From Ophiodon elongatus (taxonomy: Eukaryota > Chordata > Actinopteri > Perciformes > Hexagrammidae): a stretch of 64,000 bases of DNA. The DNA lies in the NCBI GenBank assembly GCA_016806645.1, contig JACSYO010001932.1, positions 432,501 to 496,500 of the forward strand, given 5' to 3'. Positions 37,586-48,402 of this stretch are shown here, in pieces (the first letter of the stretch is position 1; every line of letters begins with the position of its first letter). The notes beneath the pieces were generated by a model. That model worked only from the letters and a program-made list of their open reading frames with translations, had not been told where the DNA came from and made no database searches. The position numbers were made by a program, and so were the translations under genes.

Positions 37586-39264
37586 GCAGGTTGCGTGCAA
37601 ATATACGACATCTGGCAACATGGGGAAGTTACAGTAGAAGAAGGGAAGTGTAGAAACTATGAGTCATTACTGTCAGTGCTTGTGTATTTTTGTTTACTGT
37701 ATATTGCTCCTAGACAGTTGCCAATCTCAGTTGCTTCAGTTCATCAGAACTTGTTGCAAATCTTTTTCAACATCCTGCCGTTGACCAATACAGACGTGCC
37801 CTCTAAAACACAGGAGTGATGAAGTTGGGGGGCGGAGGAGGGCGAAGAGGGGGGGCATCATCTCAATTAGACCCACAGCACACGTCAGAAGGCTTGAAGC
37901 TCCACATCTCTTCTACTCAAGCGGCTACTTAAGTACTTTTAATTGCTTTAATGTAGGAACAAGCTCCTGCATCCCTTAAGTATCAGATCTGCCCCTCAGA
38001 TAGCCAGATGGCGTCTGCATTAGTAGCGGCTTTTGGGACCATACATCCATTACATTTAGATACACTTGATCACAGTATCAATATAAAGTGATGTCAGATA
38101 GGGATCGCAGCAGTAAAACTGTTACGAGATTACATTTTTCCTTTTTTTTTTATGCCTCTGAAAAAGCTTGGCGCAGCCAAGCGTATTCATTTCATTGTAT
38201 TTTTTTGGAACTATAACTGAAGTCATCTCCTCCTCCTTACGCCTATAGTTTTTTTCTTGTCCATTTATTTGCTTTTCTTACACTATAGAATAGGAGTTTT
38301 GAATCCAACTTGCCATGTGTGTGAACCTTATCTGTAGTAACAGCTGTATTGGTGGGACTAATGTTGTGGACCGGGATGCTGTATGGAGGGAAAGAGGGAG
38401 GGAGAGAGTGATGAATGATCCGTCCAGAGAGAGGGGGAGATATAAAGAGATGGGCTGTTGGCCAACTAGGTTAGAGGTTTTATTGTTGATGTCTGCTTGG
38501 TTGCATAGAGACTACCTCAGATAAACACTCAGACCTGAGAGCATGCACACCCCTGGTCAAACACAGTCTAGACAGTCTGACGCTTCGCTGTGTGCGAACT
38601 GAAATATGCATCACTCTTTGTTTATTCACTGCAAACACACAAAAACATGTGGAGATGCATTTGCATGACATTGCATGGGGGGCATGACATGCGCTAAATG
38701 TAAACGTCAAAAAATCTAAATGTCACAGCTACATGTGTACATAACTAAGCTGAGATGAACTTTTGATCAGCAGAATCTAGAGCAATGCAACAGCAAGGAC
38801 TTGCATTTAAAGCTACACATCATAACTGAGCTACAGAGGACAAGTGGAATTAGTGAAAGAACATGAGAGGATAGAAAATGGAATATTGACAGGTTCTGGA
38901 GGATGATTTTGTTAACTCCTGATGAGCTCTGACAAGCCAGACCCCCCCCCACCCCCCTCCAGCAGCCCCTGGCACTCCTGTTCTCACCTCCATACGTGAG
39001 CAAGCTCATCTGTCAACTCCCCCCCTCTCCCCCCTCCCTTCACCTTTTTACACATTTCACTTGTGGCAACTGTTTTTCCCCGATTAAACATGCAAACACT
39101 GATGCACAGGGATCTATGCCAAAACACCCTCGAGACACACAAGCACAACCCCAGACACACACTTACACTTTCTTACGTTGTCACTGAAGCTTGGCCTTCA
39201 CTTCTCTGCAAGGACTGGCAGCGAGGACGGAAAGACAGGAGAAGCTCCAGAGACGGCGGTGAGA

Positions 39265-39266
<2 letters not shown>

Positions 39267-39310
<44 letters not shown>

Positions 39311-39328
39311 CAGAGAGACAGAGAGAGA
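39267..39328 (+). repeat. (GA)n microsatellite
   Basis: GA array with CGAG and CAGA interruptions. Confidence 0.95.
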
Positions 39329-39499
39329 AATAAAAGGAGGTTGAATGGGGCTCTCCATCATGCTGTCAGTAAGCTGCGGCTTTAGCGTTAGCAAGGAATA
39401 AAGAGTGTTTTTAAAAGGTGCTGCGAGGTGCAGCGAAGATGAATCGGATAAATGACTTCTCTTTTTCATTCAAAGAGCCCAGCAAAGCCCACAGGGTCA

Positions 39500-39601
<102 letters not shown>

Positions 39602-40848
39602 GGAGAAAGTGCGATGGCGTTGTATGCTTCAGCCTGGAGTTTGCATTTGAGAATGTGTGCGAAACCCAGACTTTTGCCATGGCCGGCTGATGTTTTTGTT
39701 GCTCCTGACACTATAACATATTATGTTTTCTTCTGACTGTTGCCCCTCTCCTTTCACCACCGAGTGGGAAAAGTAATGTAGTTCAGAGGGGGCATGTTAG
39801 GTGGAACAATGGCTCAAAAATATTGAATAAGGAGTGAAAGGGAGCCAGGGTTTTAATGACAATAGGCCAGAGCTGGGGGTGAGGACTGATGATGTGGGGT
39901 TGGGAGGGGGGGGGGGGGGTTCCAGATTGATGATAGATCTCTGCTGGTTAAATATTATCAGGCTTCTTTTTTCATGTATCAACCCCCTCCTGTCCTGGTA
40001 TCACACAGAGAATGGTAAGATGTGGCCGGCTAATGATCTGCCCTTCGGATCCATTCACTTTTTGTATTAGCCTATTTACTTACTGTTGAGTCATTCCCCT
40101 CTCTACGGGTTCACAACACAGATGGTTCGGGTAACCATAGTGACTGCAGAGCTTTATTTATATCAGTTCAAAGCCCTTCTGTGCTTTTTTTCTTCTTTTT
40201 TTTTCGAACACTTGGAAGTTTTGTCACAAACGGAGTGACCAATTGATAGTTAAAGCTACAAAGTTAGTGATTTAAAGTATTTTGAGCTTACTGACATAAT
40301 TACGAGTCGACATAAGAGGGAGAAGAAAATAAACGGATGGAAAGAGCTTTAAGTTACCTCGGTCCTCACCAAACAGCTCTACTTTTCAATGTATATTTGA
40401 AATGTGTTTCGTCGGAGAGAGTCGTGTCATTGAGACTGTAACAAAAGGTGCTCTGTGTTGTGATATGCATATGATACGCCATGTGTTGGTCATGTTTTCA
40501 GTACTTCCCTTTTTTCCTCCAGTGTTCGTTTTTTTTGCCTGGCTGCCTTAACAAGGCCGGGCCTGAGGGCAAAACGTTTGGCATTGATATCAATTTTCAC
40601 AGAAGTTCTTCTGGGCTTGTCGACAAAAGGACGAGCCTCCTTCTCTGCTGCCTGTGGCTGAGCTGAGCAAACCTTTTGACTGCGGGAACAACCACAGCGG
40701 TATGAAGGCCTGTGCTCTGATGGGGCACTTCTCACCGGCAGGGTCCTCACCGGCTCTCAGATGAAGTTGACCCTTACTCACCTCTGGGACTTGTGGGGGA
40801 AAGGGCTGCCTCTCATCCAATTAACTCATCTCTTTCATACTATAAATG

Positions 40849-40854
<6 letters not shown>

Positions 40855-40889
<35 letters not shown>

Positions 40890-40913
40890 GCACGCACGCG
40901 CGCACACACACAC
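40855..40913 (+). repeat. (CA)n-(CGCA)n repeat
   Basis: CA array grading into CGCA and CGCG units. Confidence 0.93.
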
Positions 40914-41818
40914 GAGGGCCGGGCTGGGGTGTGCGGTGAACAATAACAGAGATGGTGAGAGATAGCAGAGAAAGAGGAGCAGCGGCTCCATCTGCATTCC
41001 CTTCGCCTCATTCTTTTGAAATGCTGATGACTCCTCCTCCCTCACCCTCATCGCTCAGCTCTCCTCTTTTTTTAATGTGGCGGAGTCATCCATTCCATTA
41101 ACCCTCCTCCTGCTCCCCTCCCCAGGTTAGAATGAGGGAGACCCCCCCCCCCCCTTATAAAAGACAGGCTAACAGGGGCCACAGTGGTGACGACGGCAGG
41201 GGCATTTGTCATGCTCTGAGCCGCGGCAGTCTGTTGCTCTCCCGCGGGCCTTTGTTATCCCCCCCAGCTCCCAACTTGCTGGCTAAGCAGGGGGATTTCA
41301 CATGTTTCATTAACATCTGAACCAGCTCGGCACTTTTGTCCAATTCGCATTGCGCGGCGGGACGCAGACATGCGCGCGCTCAGAAACATGAGAAAGCAGG
41401 ACGCAAGGAGCGCATGTGCCCGGGGAGCGAGCGGTTCCGCTTTTTGTGAGAGCGCAAAAAGGGCAGGCTTAGGGCCGGATCGCACACGTGCGCGCACGCA
41501 CCCGTTTCCGTGAGTGTTGACTGCACATTCAGCCTGCAGTTGTCCAACCTCTGCGCGGTTCATGGCACACATTCTGTCTTTGTACTAAGCACAACAATCA
41601 GCGTGCCCTGCCCGGCCGGTGTTAGGGGCACCACTCAAGTGGAGGTCACTTGCCGAGGCGTTATAATGCTGTAGGCTGGGCACAACAAGACGGAGGGCAA
41701 TCCACTTAAAATGAACCACTAACCCCCCCCACCTCCTCTCGTATCCCCTCCAGGCCACCCCGAGCATCACACTTCTGAATAGAAAACGGGAAATCGGCCT
41801 TCTGCAGCACTTCAAAAC

Positions 41819-41819
<1 letters not shown>

Positions 41820-41852
<33 letters not shown>
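41820..41852 (+). repeat. (GA)n microsatellite
   Basis: About 16 GA units. Confidence 0.95.
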
Positions 41853-41855
<3 letters not shown>

Positions 41856-43560
41856 CCCAAACAGCAGGGCCTAAGATCTCTGTTAGAGGGAGATGAAACC
41901 ACTCTAATAGGGTAACAAAGGCAAAATCAAAGCTTGAAAGTGTGTTTTGATGAGAAGACAGCTTTTTTAAAACTTATTTTTTCTGCTCCCTCAACATCTT
42001 TTTTTTTCCTGTGAACTCTGAGTCAAGGCCACGAGGGCAAGGCTGCGGTTGAGAACCTGGAGAACTGGAGAAATGAAGGGTGTCATGCACAGACTTATAG
42101 AATGTAGCTGGAGTTTGAATTGCTCCCTGCTTGTCCCTCTCTCCCTCTGAACTTCCCTGGTGCAGATCATCTCTTTGCCATGGCCTCCTCACACTATACC
42201 TCCATGCCTGCTGTCATGCCAAACATTTGGCAGCCAGTGACGGTTTTCTATGCGAACAGTCTGCTAAGTTTTGTGCATTGTCCGTGCTTTAAAAATCTGT
42301 TTAGGTTTTTTTTTTTAGGCATTGCTGGGATTCCCTCTAAAAATGACGATAGAAATCCAATTCAAATTTTTCTGTGAGAGAGAGCACTTATTCTGGACTG
42401 ACAGTTTCAGCATGAAGAAGTGAAATGCCAGAACTCAACTTGGAGCGCAGACATCTGCAGTTCTTAGATGAAGGCAGTTTTTTGACTCATGATGTCACTA
42501 GCCCATTGGTCTACACTTCCAGCAAACACTGTAAGAATACACATCTTTTTATTAATGGAAAACGTTCTTCTTTCAACCACGGCTCATTGATTTGTTTATC
42601 CCAGTCGTATATCCTCTTAACTGTTAACTTCCTCGACCTTTTTTCCGTCTCTTCTACCTCTAGGTTGCTCTGTGTTTCATTCTCTGTCCCTCTTAATAGA
42701 ATTAGTGGTGTGTCCATCCGTATGTACTAAACATCTCCCTGTTTCTGACAGCTAATGGGGGCCATTCCATGTCCGGGATGACTGATATTGAGATATCCTT
42801 CCTCCAGGGTAACATCCATAGCAATTTTCCCTTGATTTGCTCAATGATGGACTGTGCAAAGGAAAATAGACCTAATGATCATTGTGGAGATGGGCCCTCT
42901 AACTCAAGGCTGTAGAGTGTGGACGATTACAAGCTATACAATAAGCTACGCCCCCCTCCCCCCTCCTCTCTCTCTTTCTCTCCCTCTGCTGAGGTATTTC
43001 CAGAATGCCGCCGGCCATGATGGATTTATGAGTAGGCCATACTTTGGTAAACACCGATGGTGGGCAGCTTTGTCCTCCCCTCTATGATATAGTGAAGGTC
43101 CCATAAAAAATGGGAAAACCAGGTTACGGCCACCATAGAGTTGGGCTAAACAATAAAAGGCTTTATGGGCAGATATAGGCCTGTACCATAAATGCTGGAA
43201 TCTGCTGTCAGAGGGACATTAAAGGGATAATGACGGGGGGGTTAGCTTTCACAAAATCCCTGCAGCCTCTAACAGGGTCTTTTTTTTAGAAAAGACACAC
43301 ACACACACACACACACACTAAAAAAGCAAAGCACCAAGGTATCTACAGAACAGTTAAACTGTGGGTCAGGCTTTGTGCGCGTGTATCCAGTAGATTGACA
43401 GAAAGGAGATGGAAGCGGCGCAGCGTTCATCGATAACTGCAGCATGTTCTCACATCGAAGGGTCGGGCCCTCATTACACATTGGCTCGCCGTCGGGGAGC
43501 ACAGCTGTTGGGTTTGGCTGGTGCTGCCTGTCCGGGGCTGCACAAAACCAGCTGTGCAAA

Positions 43561-43681
<121 letters not shown>

Positions 43682-44354
43682 AAACCGTAATGGCAGCAAG
43701 GGGACCGGAGCGGTAGTTTCAGGTAGACTTAAAAGCAAACATGTGCCACGGCACGCTCTCAGAAGTAAACACAGGCCGACGTGCACCCAGGGGAGACGTG
43801 TGCCTGGTGGCATGAGGAAGCTGCCGGTCGGGACGCATGGCAGCGGTGTGAGTCGAGGGTGGAGGGGATCACGGTGCAGGGATAATCACAGACGTGGGAT
43901 GTTACTGCTGGACATGCAGACAGCATGTGTTGCCCCTGCAGCGTGACAGACCTGGACATCTCCTTGGGGGAGCAATGGCAGGGAGAGCACATTTTACTGC
44001 TTCCTAACACCCCAGATTGAGCTCGGAAAGAAGGAGAGTGGGGGCAGTAAAAATAGTTCGACACCCTCGAGGTCCAGCTAGCAATCTCCCCTCCGCCCTT
44101 GCCCATAAAACTCTTTGAATTCCCTCCTAAAATCCTTCTCCCCTCCCGCCCCCACTCCCCCCCCCCCCATCTCTGCTGGACTCTCAGTTCCAGCTTTGCG
44201 CCGAATCAGGTTGCTATGTTTACCGAACCGCTTGTGACTCTTGTTGTCTTTCTGCTTTACACAGTCATGAGGATGCAATAGAGACCACTGACCACTCTCA
44301 CTTCCCCTACATTCATGGCACCGATTGTCAAGTGTGTAAGAGCACTCGTACTCA

Positions 44355-44356
<2 letters not shown>

Positions 44357-44390
<34 letters not shown>

Positions 44391-44396
44391 GTGTGC
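44357..44396 (+). repeat. (TG)n microsatellite
   Basis: TG array with one GCG interruption. Confidence 0.93.
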
Positions 44397-46123
44397 TTGT
44401 TTGTGATGAGCCACTTGCACGAACAGACTGGACACCACCTGTTACAAAACCAGCACTTTATTGTTCTGTTGATATGATGTAATACATCCAGTTCCCCAAC
44501 TGTCTACCCCAAGGAGCACTGTGTTCCCTCCTGTCAGATATAAATACCAGATACAATATCAGCACCTTTTTAAGGACCAAAAAGTGACTTTTTTCCATTT
44601 AAAAATAAATTAAGAAAGGTATGGGAAAAGGACTTTTTTTCAGGTCTAATCTTGTATTCTTCCCCCCGTCCCCCCATCATAATAAGCAATGATCAACAAT
44701 CTGTTATCTCCTAGCTTGTTCTATGCTATCACAGTGTATTGCCCGAGGATGAATGCTCACCCCTCGGAGAAGAAAACAGAGCCGGGAGAATTAGCATTTT
44801 CTGACAGCCATTACTCATAGGGCTAATCCTGTCAAGGAATGTGTGGCTACGCTATCAGTGCAGGCGAGGGGTCGCCGCGGCCCCTGCCTGCACACTGGGC
44901 TCTTATCAGGCAGGGTAAACACACTAGGGTCTGCATTAAATAAGTGTCACAGTCAGTGGGGGCGGAGCGGGCCAAGCCCCCCTGCCAGGCTCCATGCAGA
45001 TAATCCCTCTCAAAAACCCTGTTGGTCAGACCCAGCTGTGGCTCAGGTGTAGGAAAAGTGGGGGAGGAGAGGTATTGTTCAGGCAGCGGTGTAGATTACA
45101 ACACAAGCCACACCGGCTTTTTTTGTTGGGTTGTTTTTTTTGCCAATTAATGCAGGTATATTTGAAAACATACATATATATATATATGTAGCATTTATCC
45201 TGCATTTTTCAGGTCAATTTAGAAAAGATACCAAAACAGTAGAAAAATGCTTAAGATAGCGTATCCATGAAACGATGGGACAGGACAGGTTGTCAGAATC
45301 CACAGAAAGTGCCCTTCCATGTTGTCGACCTTGTCTGGGACGTCCCAATCATCTATCAAACATGTCTAATATTTTTTATACGTGGTCTTTCTTTTTTCCT
45401 TTTATTCGGAATGAGCCACATTTTCACTCTCGCCAGTGTGAAGGTGAATCAATAGTTGCATCATGTGAGATGTCCTCAAATCTACCTCCAGCGGGTGCTC
45501 GGCCCTAATCTCCACCGTCGAACATGCGCAGGCAACTTGAGCCGACAGCTGTGCTCCCAGATCACATGACAATCACAGGTCAGTGCTTTTGAAAAGCTCA
45601 GTTTACCTGTCAACACTACAACATGAGACCGGCGATGTGTTTTGTGAGAGGTCTGCATGTTTTTTTGTGGCACCGTAAATTGCCGCCATATTCTTTCAGG
45701 ATTGCCTGGCTCTGAAGAGGGGAATGCTCATGCCTTCAGAGTTCTGCTACGATAGCTTTGGTATGGACTCGACCGAGCCCGGTGGACGGCACGGCGGCAT
45801 GTCCGCAAGACAAGTTGCAACAACGTTGCACGGAATGCTGCAGAGTATAGGTGGAGTAGCATTTCATTAGGGTGGTGGTGCAAGTCTGAAGCAAAAAAAT
45901 GCTTCCTGGACTTTAATCCACTGCGCTGTGAGAAAAGTTAAGTGTCCGGCTACCGTGACCAGGGTGCCACTTTTGTTACTTTATTTGTGCCGGGTGAAGC
46001 GGGGCGCCTCTCTGGGCAGCATTCGAGGAAAAGTGCAATGGTGTTACTAAGTGTACAAGGTGGGAAACCCTGAATAATGTGGTGATGAGAGCGAGCCAGA
46101 AAGGCGAATCCGAGTCAGCCAGT

Positions 46124-46140
46124 GGGTCACCAGGAGGTGA
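46124..46140 (+). promoter_or_regulatory. Second DR5-like site just upstream of the RARE
   Basis: GGGTCA (46124-46129), five bases (CCAGG), then AGGTGA (46135-46140), which differs from AGGTCA at one base. It is in the same orientation as the perfect DR5 and 17 bases upstream of it, so the two could act as a tandem cluster. The imperfect half-site makes this weaker. Confidence 0.4.
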
Positions 46141-46157
46141 GGCTGCCTACTTCCCTG

Positions 46158-46174
46158 GGTTCAGGAAAAGTTCA
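46158..46174 (+). promoter_or_regulatory. DR5 retinoic acid response element (RARE), candidate P2 autoregulatory site
   Basis: Two perfect half-sites, GGTTCA (46158-46163) and AGTTCA (46169-46174), stand in direct orientation with a 5-base spacer (GGAAA). This is the DR5 arrangement bound by RAR/RXR, and the two half-sites are the same pair as in the classical RAR-beta2 element. It is 1.64 kb upstream of the alpha2 ATG and about 0.75 kb upstream of the CpG island. In mammals the alpha2 promoter is known to be retinoic-acid inducible through a DR5. Function here is inferred. The greater distance from the presumed start site than in the mouse gene is a caution. Confidence 0.75.
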
Positions 46175-46417
46175 GCCGCATAGCATTAGGCAAATTAGGG
46201 AGACAGGGCTGGGGGAGAAGAGAAAAAAAAATTTGAGGGTAGGGACTGATGAGAGCATGGGGGAAAGGGTCAAATTAGTTGGAAGGAGGAGCCCCGAATA
46301 AAGAGTGAGAGCGTAGAGGGGAACTTCCAGGAAAAAGAGCCAGACAGATACAGTCTGGTGCGGCTCTCATTAAGTCAATGCATTCCGCGTAAAGATATGA
46401 AAGACTCATTACGGAGC

Positions 46418-46425
46418 TTATATAA
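46418..46425 (+). promoter_or_regulatory. TATA-like motif (TTATATAA) in the P2 upstream region
   Basis: TTATATAA lies 244 bases downstream of the DR5 and about 1.4 kb upstream of the alpha2 ATG. If it is the core promoter, the leader would be about 1.36 kb unless spliced. The CpG island further downstream is an alternative start region, so this call is tentative. Confidence 0.3.
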
Positions 46426-46538
46426 CTTAATCATGTCCTCGGATACGTTCTGATTTAAAGCCCCCGCACCTAAATCTGAGGGACGAGCTTTTGGCGTGGG
46501 ACTCCTCTCGCCCAGGGTCCCACGCAGGGCCCGGCTTT

Positions 46539-46682
46539 AGAGAGAGAGAGCGATAGAGGGAGGGAGAGAGAGATAGAGGGAGGGAGAGGGAGGGAGAGAG
46601 AGATAGAGGGAGGGAGAGAGAGAGAGAGAGAGAGGGCGAGAGGGAGAGAGAGAGAGGAAGGGAGAGAGAGAGAGGGAGGGAA

Positions 46683-46731
<49 letters not shown>

Positions 46732-46733
46732 TC
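46539..46733 (+). repeat. Polypurine GA/GGGA tract, about 195 bp, in the P2 upstream region
   Basis: This is an almost uninterrupted purine run made of (GA)n with GGGA and GATAGAGG variants. It lies between the DR5 and the CpG island. Such mirror-type polypurine tracts can form triplex DNA and exclude nucleosomes. The very long minus-strand ORFs here are Ser/Leu/Pro low complexity and are not genes. Confidence 0.9.
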
Positions 46734-46800
46734 CACGGTGACGTTCCTGAAGGGGGTAAACGTGGGAGGAGCAACGCATGAAAAGGGACTGAGGGTAGGA

Positions 46801-46832
46801 AGAAGAAAAAAAAAAAAAGAAAAAAAGAAAAA
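46801..46832 (+). repeat. A-rich purine tract
   Basis: An A/G-only run (mostly A) follows the polypurine tract before the CpG island. Confidence 0.7.
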
Positions 46833-46899
46833 GAGCCGAGTGGAGGTGGAGCCAAAGCCCCTCAGCTGCTGTGCCTTGTCACATTTTTTTGCAGAACAT

Positions 46900-47250
46900 G
46901 ATAGCCGCACGGTTTGGTGTGGGAATGATTTAGGCGCCTCTCGCCGAAACACAAACAAGGCGGTGCTGCTGCGCGTTTTTTCCCCGGGACCCTGGATGTC
47001 GGAGAGCGGGGTCTGACCGAGGCGAGCCGCCGGTTGTTGTAGCGCACGGAGGGAGACCGGTTCATCTACGGGGGGCTGACAGGACAGTCCACCCGCGGCG
47101 GGGCGCACACGGGACGAGCGACCGTAACCCAGAAGGACACACTTGCGACCGGACGGGGGTTTCCTCTCTGATACCCTGCGCCCTCGCCCCGCCGGTGAAT
47201 CCCCGCGCGGTGCGTCTCACGCGGACTCGGGGAGATCTGTGTGTTCTCTC
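46900..47250 (+). promoter_or_regulatory. rara: CpG island marking the alpha2 (P2) promoter or first-exon region
   Basis: By eye there are about 40 CpG dinucleotides in about 350 bases, while most of the window is CpG-poor. It includes GC boxes such as GGCGGGGC near 47097-47104. It sits 0.6-0.9 kb upstream of the alpha2 ATG on the coding strand side. Unmethylated CpG islands normally mark vertebrate promoters, so this is the most likely location of alpha2 transcription initiation. The exact start site cannot be seen. Confidence 0.65.
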
Positions 47251-47293
47251 TTCTTCTCTGGGATTTTTCTATCCGGCTTCTTTTTTCCTCTTC

Positions 47294-47359
47294 ATGGTGT
47301 GGATACAGCCTCCGATGTTGCTCCCTCTGTGAGCGAGGCCCGAGAGGGGACCGATACAC

Positions 47360-47391
<32 letters not shown>

Positions 47392-47812
47392 ATATTGTGC
47401 TGAAGTTCTGCGGGTGCTTCCCTCGGTGTGTTGGGTTCGTACGTATTCCCGGGGCCGCGTTCTCACATCGGACACCATGCAGACTGTTCTCTTAAATTAT
47501 GTTTTCAAATTGAGCGCAGCCGATTAGGGCCGTTTCAGACACCGATCCACCCCTCCTGGGTTTTGGGTTCCGATCGATCCAGCGCTGCGCGAGAAGATGC
47601 CAAATGTTCAAATGTTCCCGCTGTGCTTGGATTTACCACCTTTCCTTCTATTTTAATGCAGTTTCCCCCCCACCCCGTCTGTCCCTCTCAGTTTCTACCT
47701 CCGCCGGTGGCGAGCTGAAACCCACCAGGCTCGTGGTTTTACCCTGAGTGCGCGACCATAGTTGTTTTGTTTTTTTTGACAATAACCCCCTGCCATCGCC
47801 CGGCTTCATATG
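47294..47812 (+). other. rara: Probable alpha2 5' leader with multiple upstream ATGs
   Basis: Upstream ATGs occur at 47294, 47315, 47477, 47499, 47597, 47604, 47612 and 47656 before the coding ATG. Closed uORFs include 47477-47527 (16 codons then TAG), 47597-47656 (19 codons then TAA) and 47604-47747 (47 codons then TGA). The leader also holds a TA repeat (47359-47395). If the leader is unspliced, ribosomes must pass several uORFs. The RAR-beta2 leader is known to restrict translation through uORFs, so a similar control is plausible but inferred. Confidence 0.5.
47359..47395 (+). repeat. (TA)n within the probable alpha2 leader
   Basis: TA array with one TTTA interruption, 0.4 kb upstream of the alpha2 ATG. 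It could be misread as a TATA box. Confidence 0.95.
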
Positions 47813-47987
47813 ATGTATGAGAGCGTGGACGTTGTGGGACTGAATCCCAGCCCGAACCCGTTTCTAATGATGGATTACTACAACCAGAGCAGAGGATGCT
47901 TGATCCCAGAGAAAGGACTGGTGCCCGGAGCGCCGCATCCCTACAGCACGTCCATCAGGAACCAGCACTGGAACGGCTCCAACCACT
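47813..47987 (+). CDS. rara: Retinoic acid receptor alpha, isoform alpha2 N-terminal coding exon (partial CDS)
   Basis: This exon encodes the first 58 residues (A domain, AF-1) of RAR-alpha2, made from the internal P2 promoter. Seen: the peptide opens MYESVDVVGL, continues with NPSPNPFLMMDYY, NQSRGCLIPEKGLV and ends NQHWNGSNH. Known: MYESV, PNPFL, DYYNQ/DFYNQ, the RGCLI.EKGL segment and the WNGSNH end are hallmarks of RAR-alpha2 and distinguish it from RAR-beta2 (MFDCMD) and RAR-gamma2 (MYDCME). The conserved start is the second of two adjacent ATGs (47810 and 47813), and only the second has A at -3. The exon ends with one base (T) of a split codon before GTAGGT, the same phase as alpha1, so both can join the same shared exon. 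DNA- and ligand-binding domains are downstream of the window. Confidence 0.96.
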
Positions 47988-47993
47988 GTAGGT
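47988..47993 (+). other. rara: Splice donor of the alpha2 exon (GTAGGT)
   Basis: GTAGGT follows AACCACT. The phase is 1, identical to the alpha1 exon. Read-through adds non-conserved residues and reaches a stop at 48074-48076, after the family similarity has ended at SNH, so splicing here is well supported. Confidence 0.9.
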
Positions 47994-48299
47994 GCCCTTT
48001 CCCTGCCTCCTTAACTCCATGTCCCCCACTGGGCAAGTTAAAGCCTCTCCGGCCATGTGTCTTTGTATATATGTAGCCTGTATAAATGGCCGGATTTTTC
48101 ATCTAGTTATTTTTTGGGGGATTTTTTTTTTTTTTTTTTTTATCACACGACTATAATTGTTTTATTACAAGACCTTTAGTCCCTTGTTACCAGCCTGTTG
48201 TATCTCAATTATTCAAACCCGATAATATGTGCCAAACAGCGTTGCATGTCATCACCGCCACTGAGCTTCATAACTGCATTATATATACTTGACCCACTT

Positions 48300-48402
48300 T
48301 TCTCTCTCTCTCTCTCTCTCTCTCTCCGCCCCCCCCCCTGCCTCTGTATGCACCCTGACTGATTTCTTTTTCTTCTTCTTCTTCTTCTTCTTCTTCTTCC
48401 TC
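48300..48402 (+). repeat. (CT)n 48300-48327 and (TTC)n 48364-48402
   Basis: Pyrimidine arrays in the intron just after the alpha2 exon, separated by a C9 run. A T-rich run lies at 48122-48142. Confidence 0.95.

Noticed and set aside
46427..47108. 212-residue minus-strand ORF overlapping the P2 promoter
   Set aside because: Mostly Ser/Leu/Pro from the GA tract. The ends are leader and CpG-island sequence, and there is no domain.
47359..47395. TA-rich stretch as a TATA box
   Set aside because: It is a (TA)n microsatellite downstream of the CpG island. A real TATA box cannot be distinguished inside it.
47810..48076. Reading the alpha2 ORF through to 48076 as an 89-residue protein
   Set aside because: Family similarity stops at SNH, precisely at a GT donor. 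The rest is intron.
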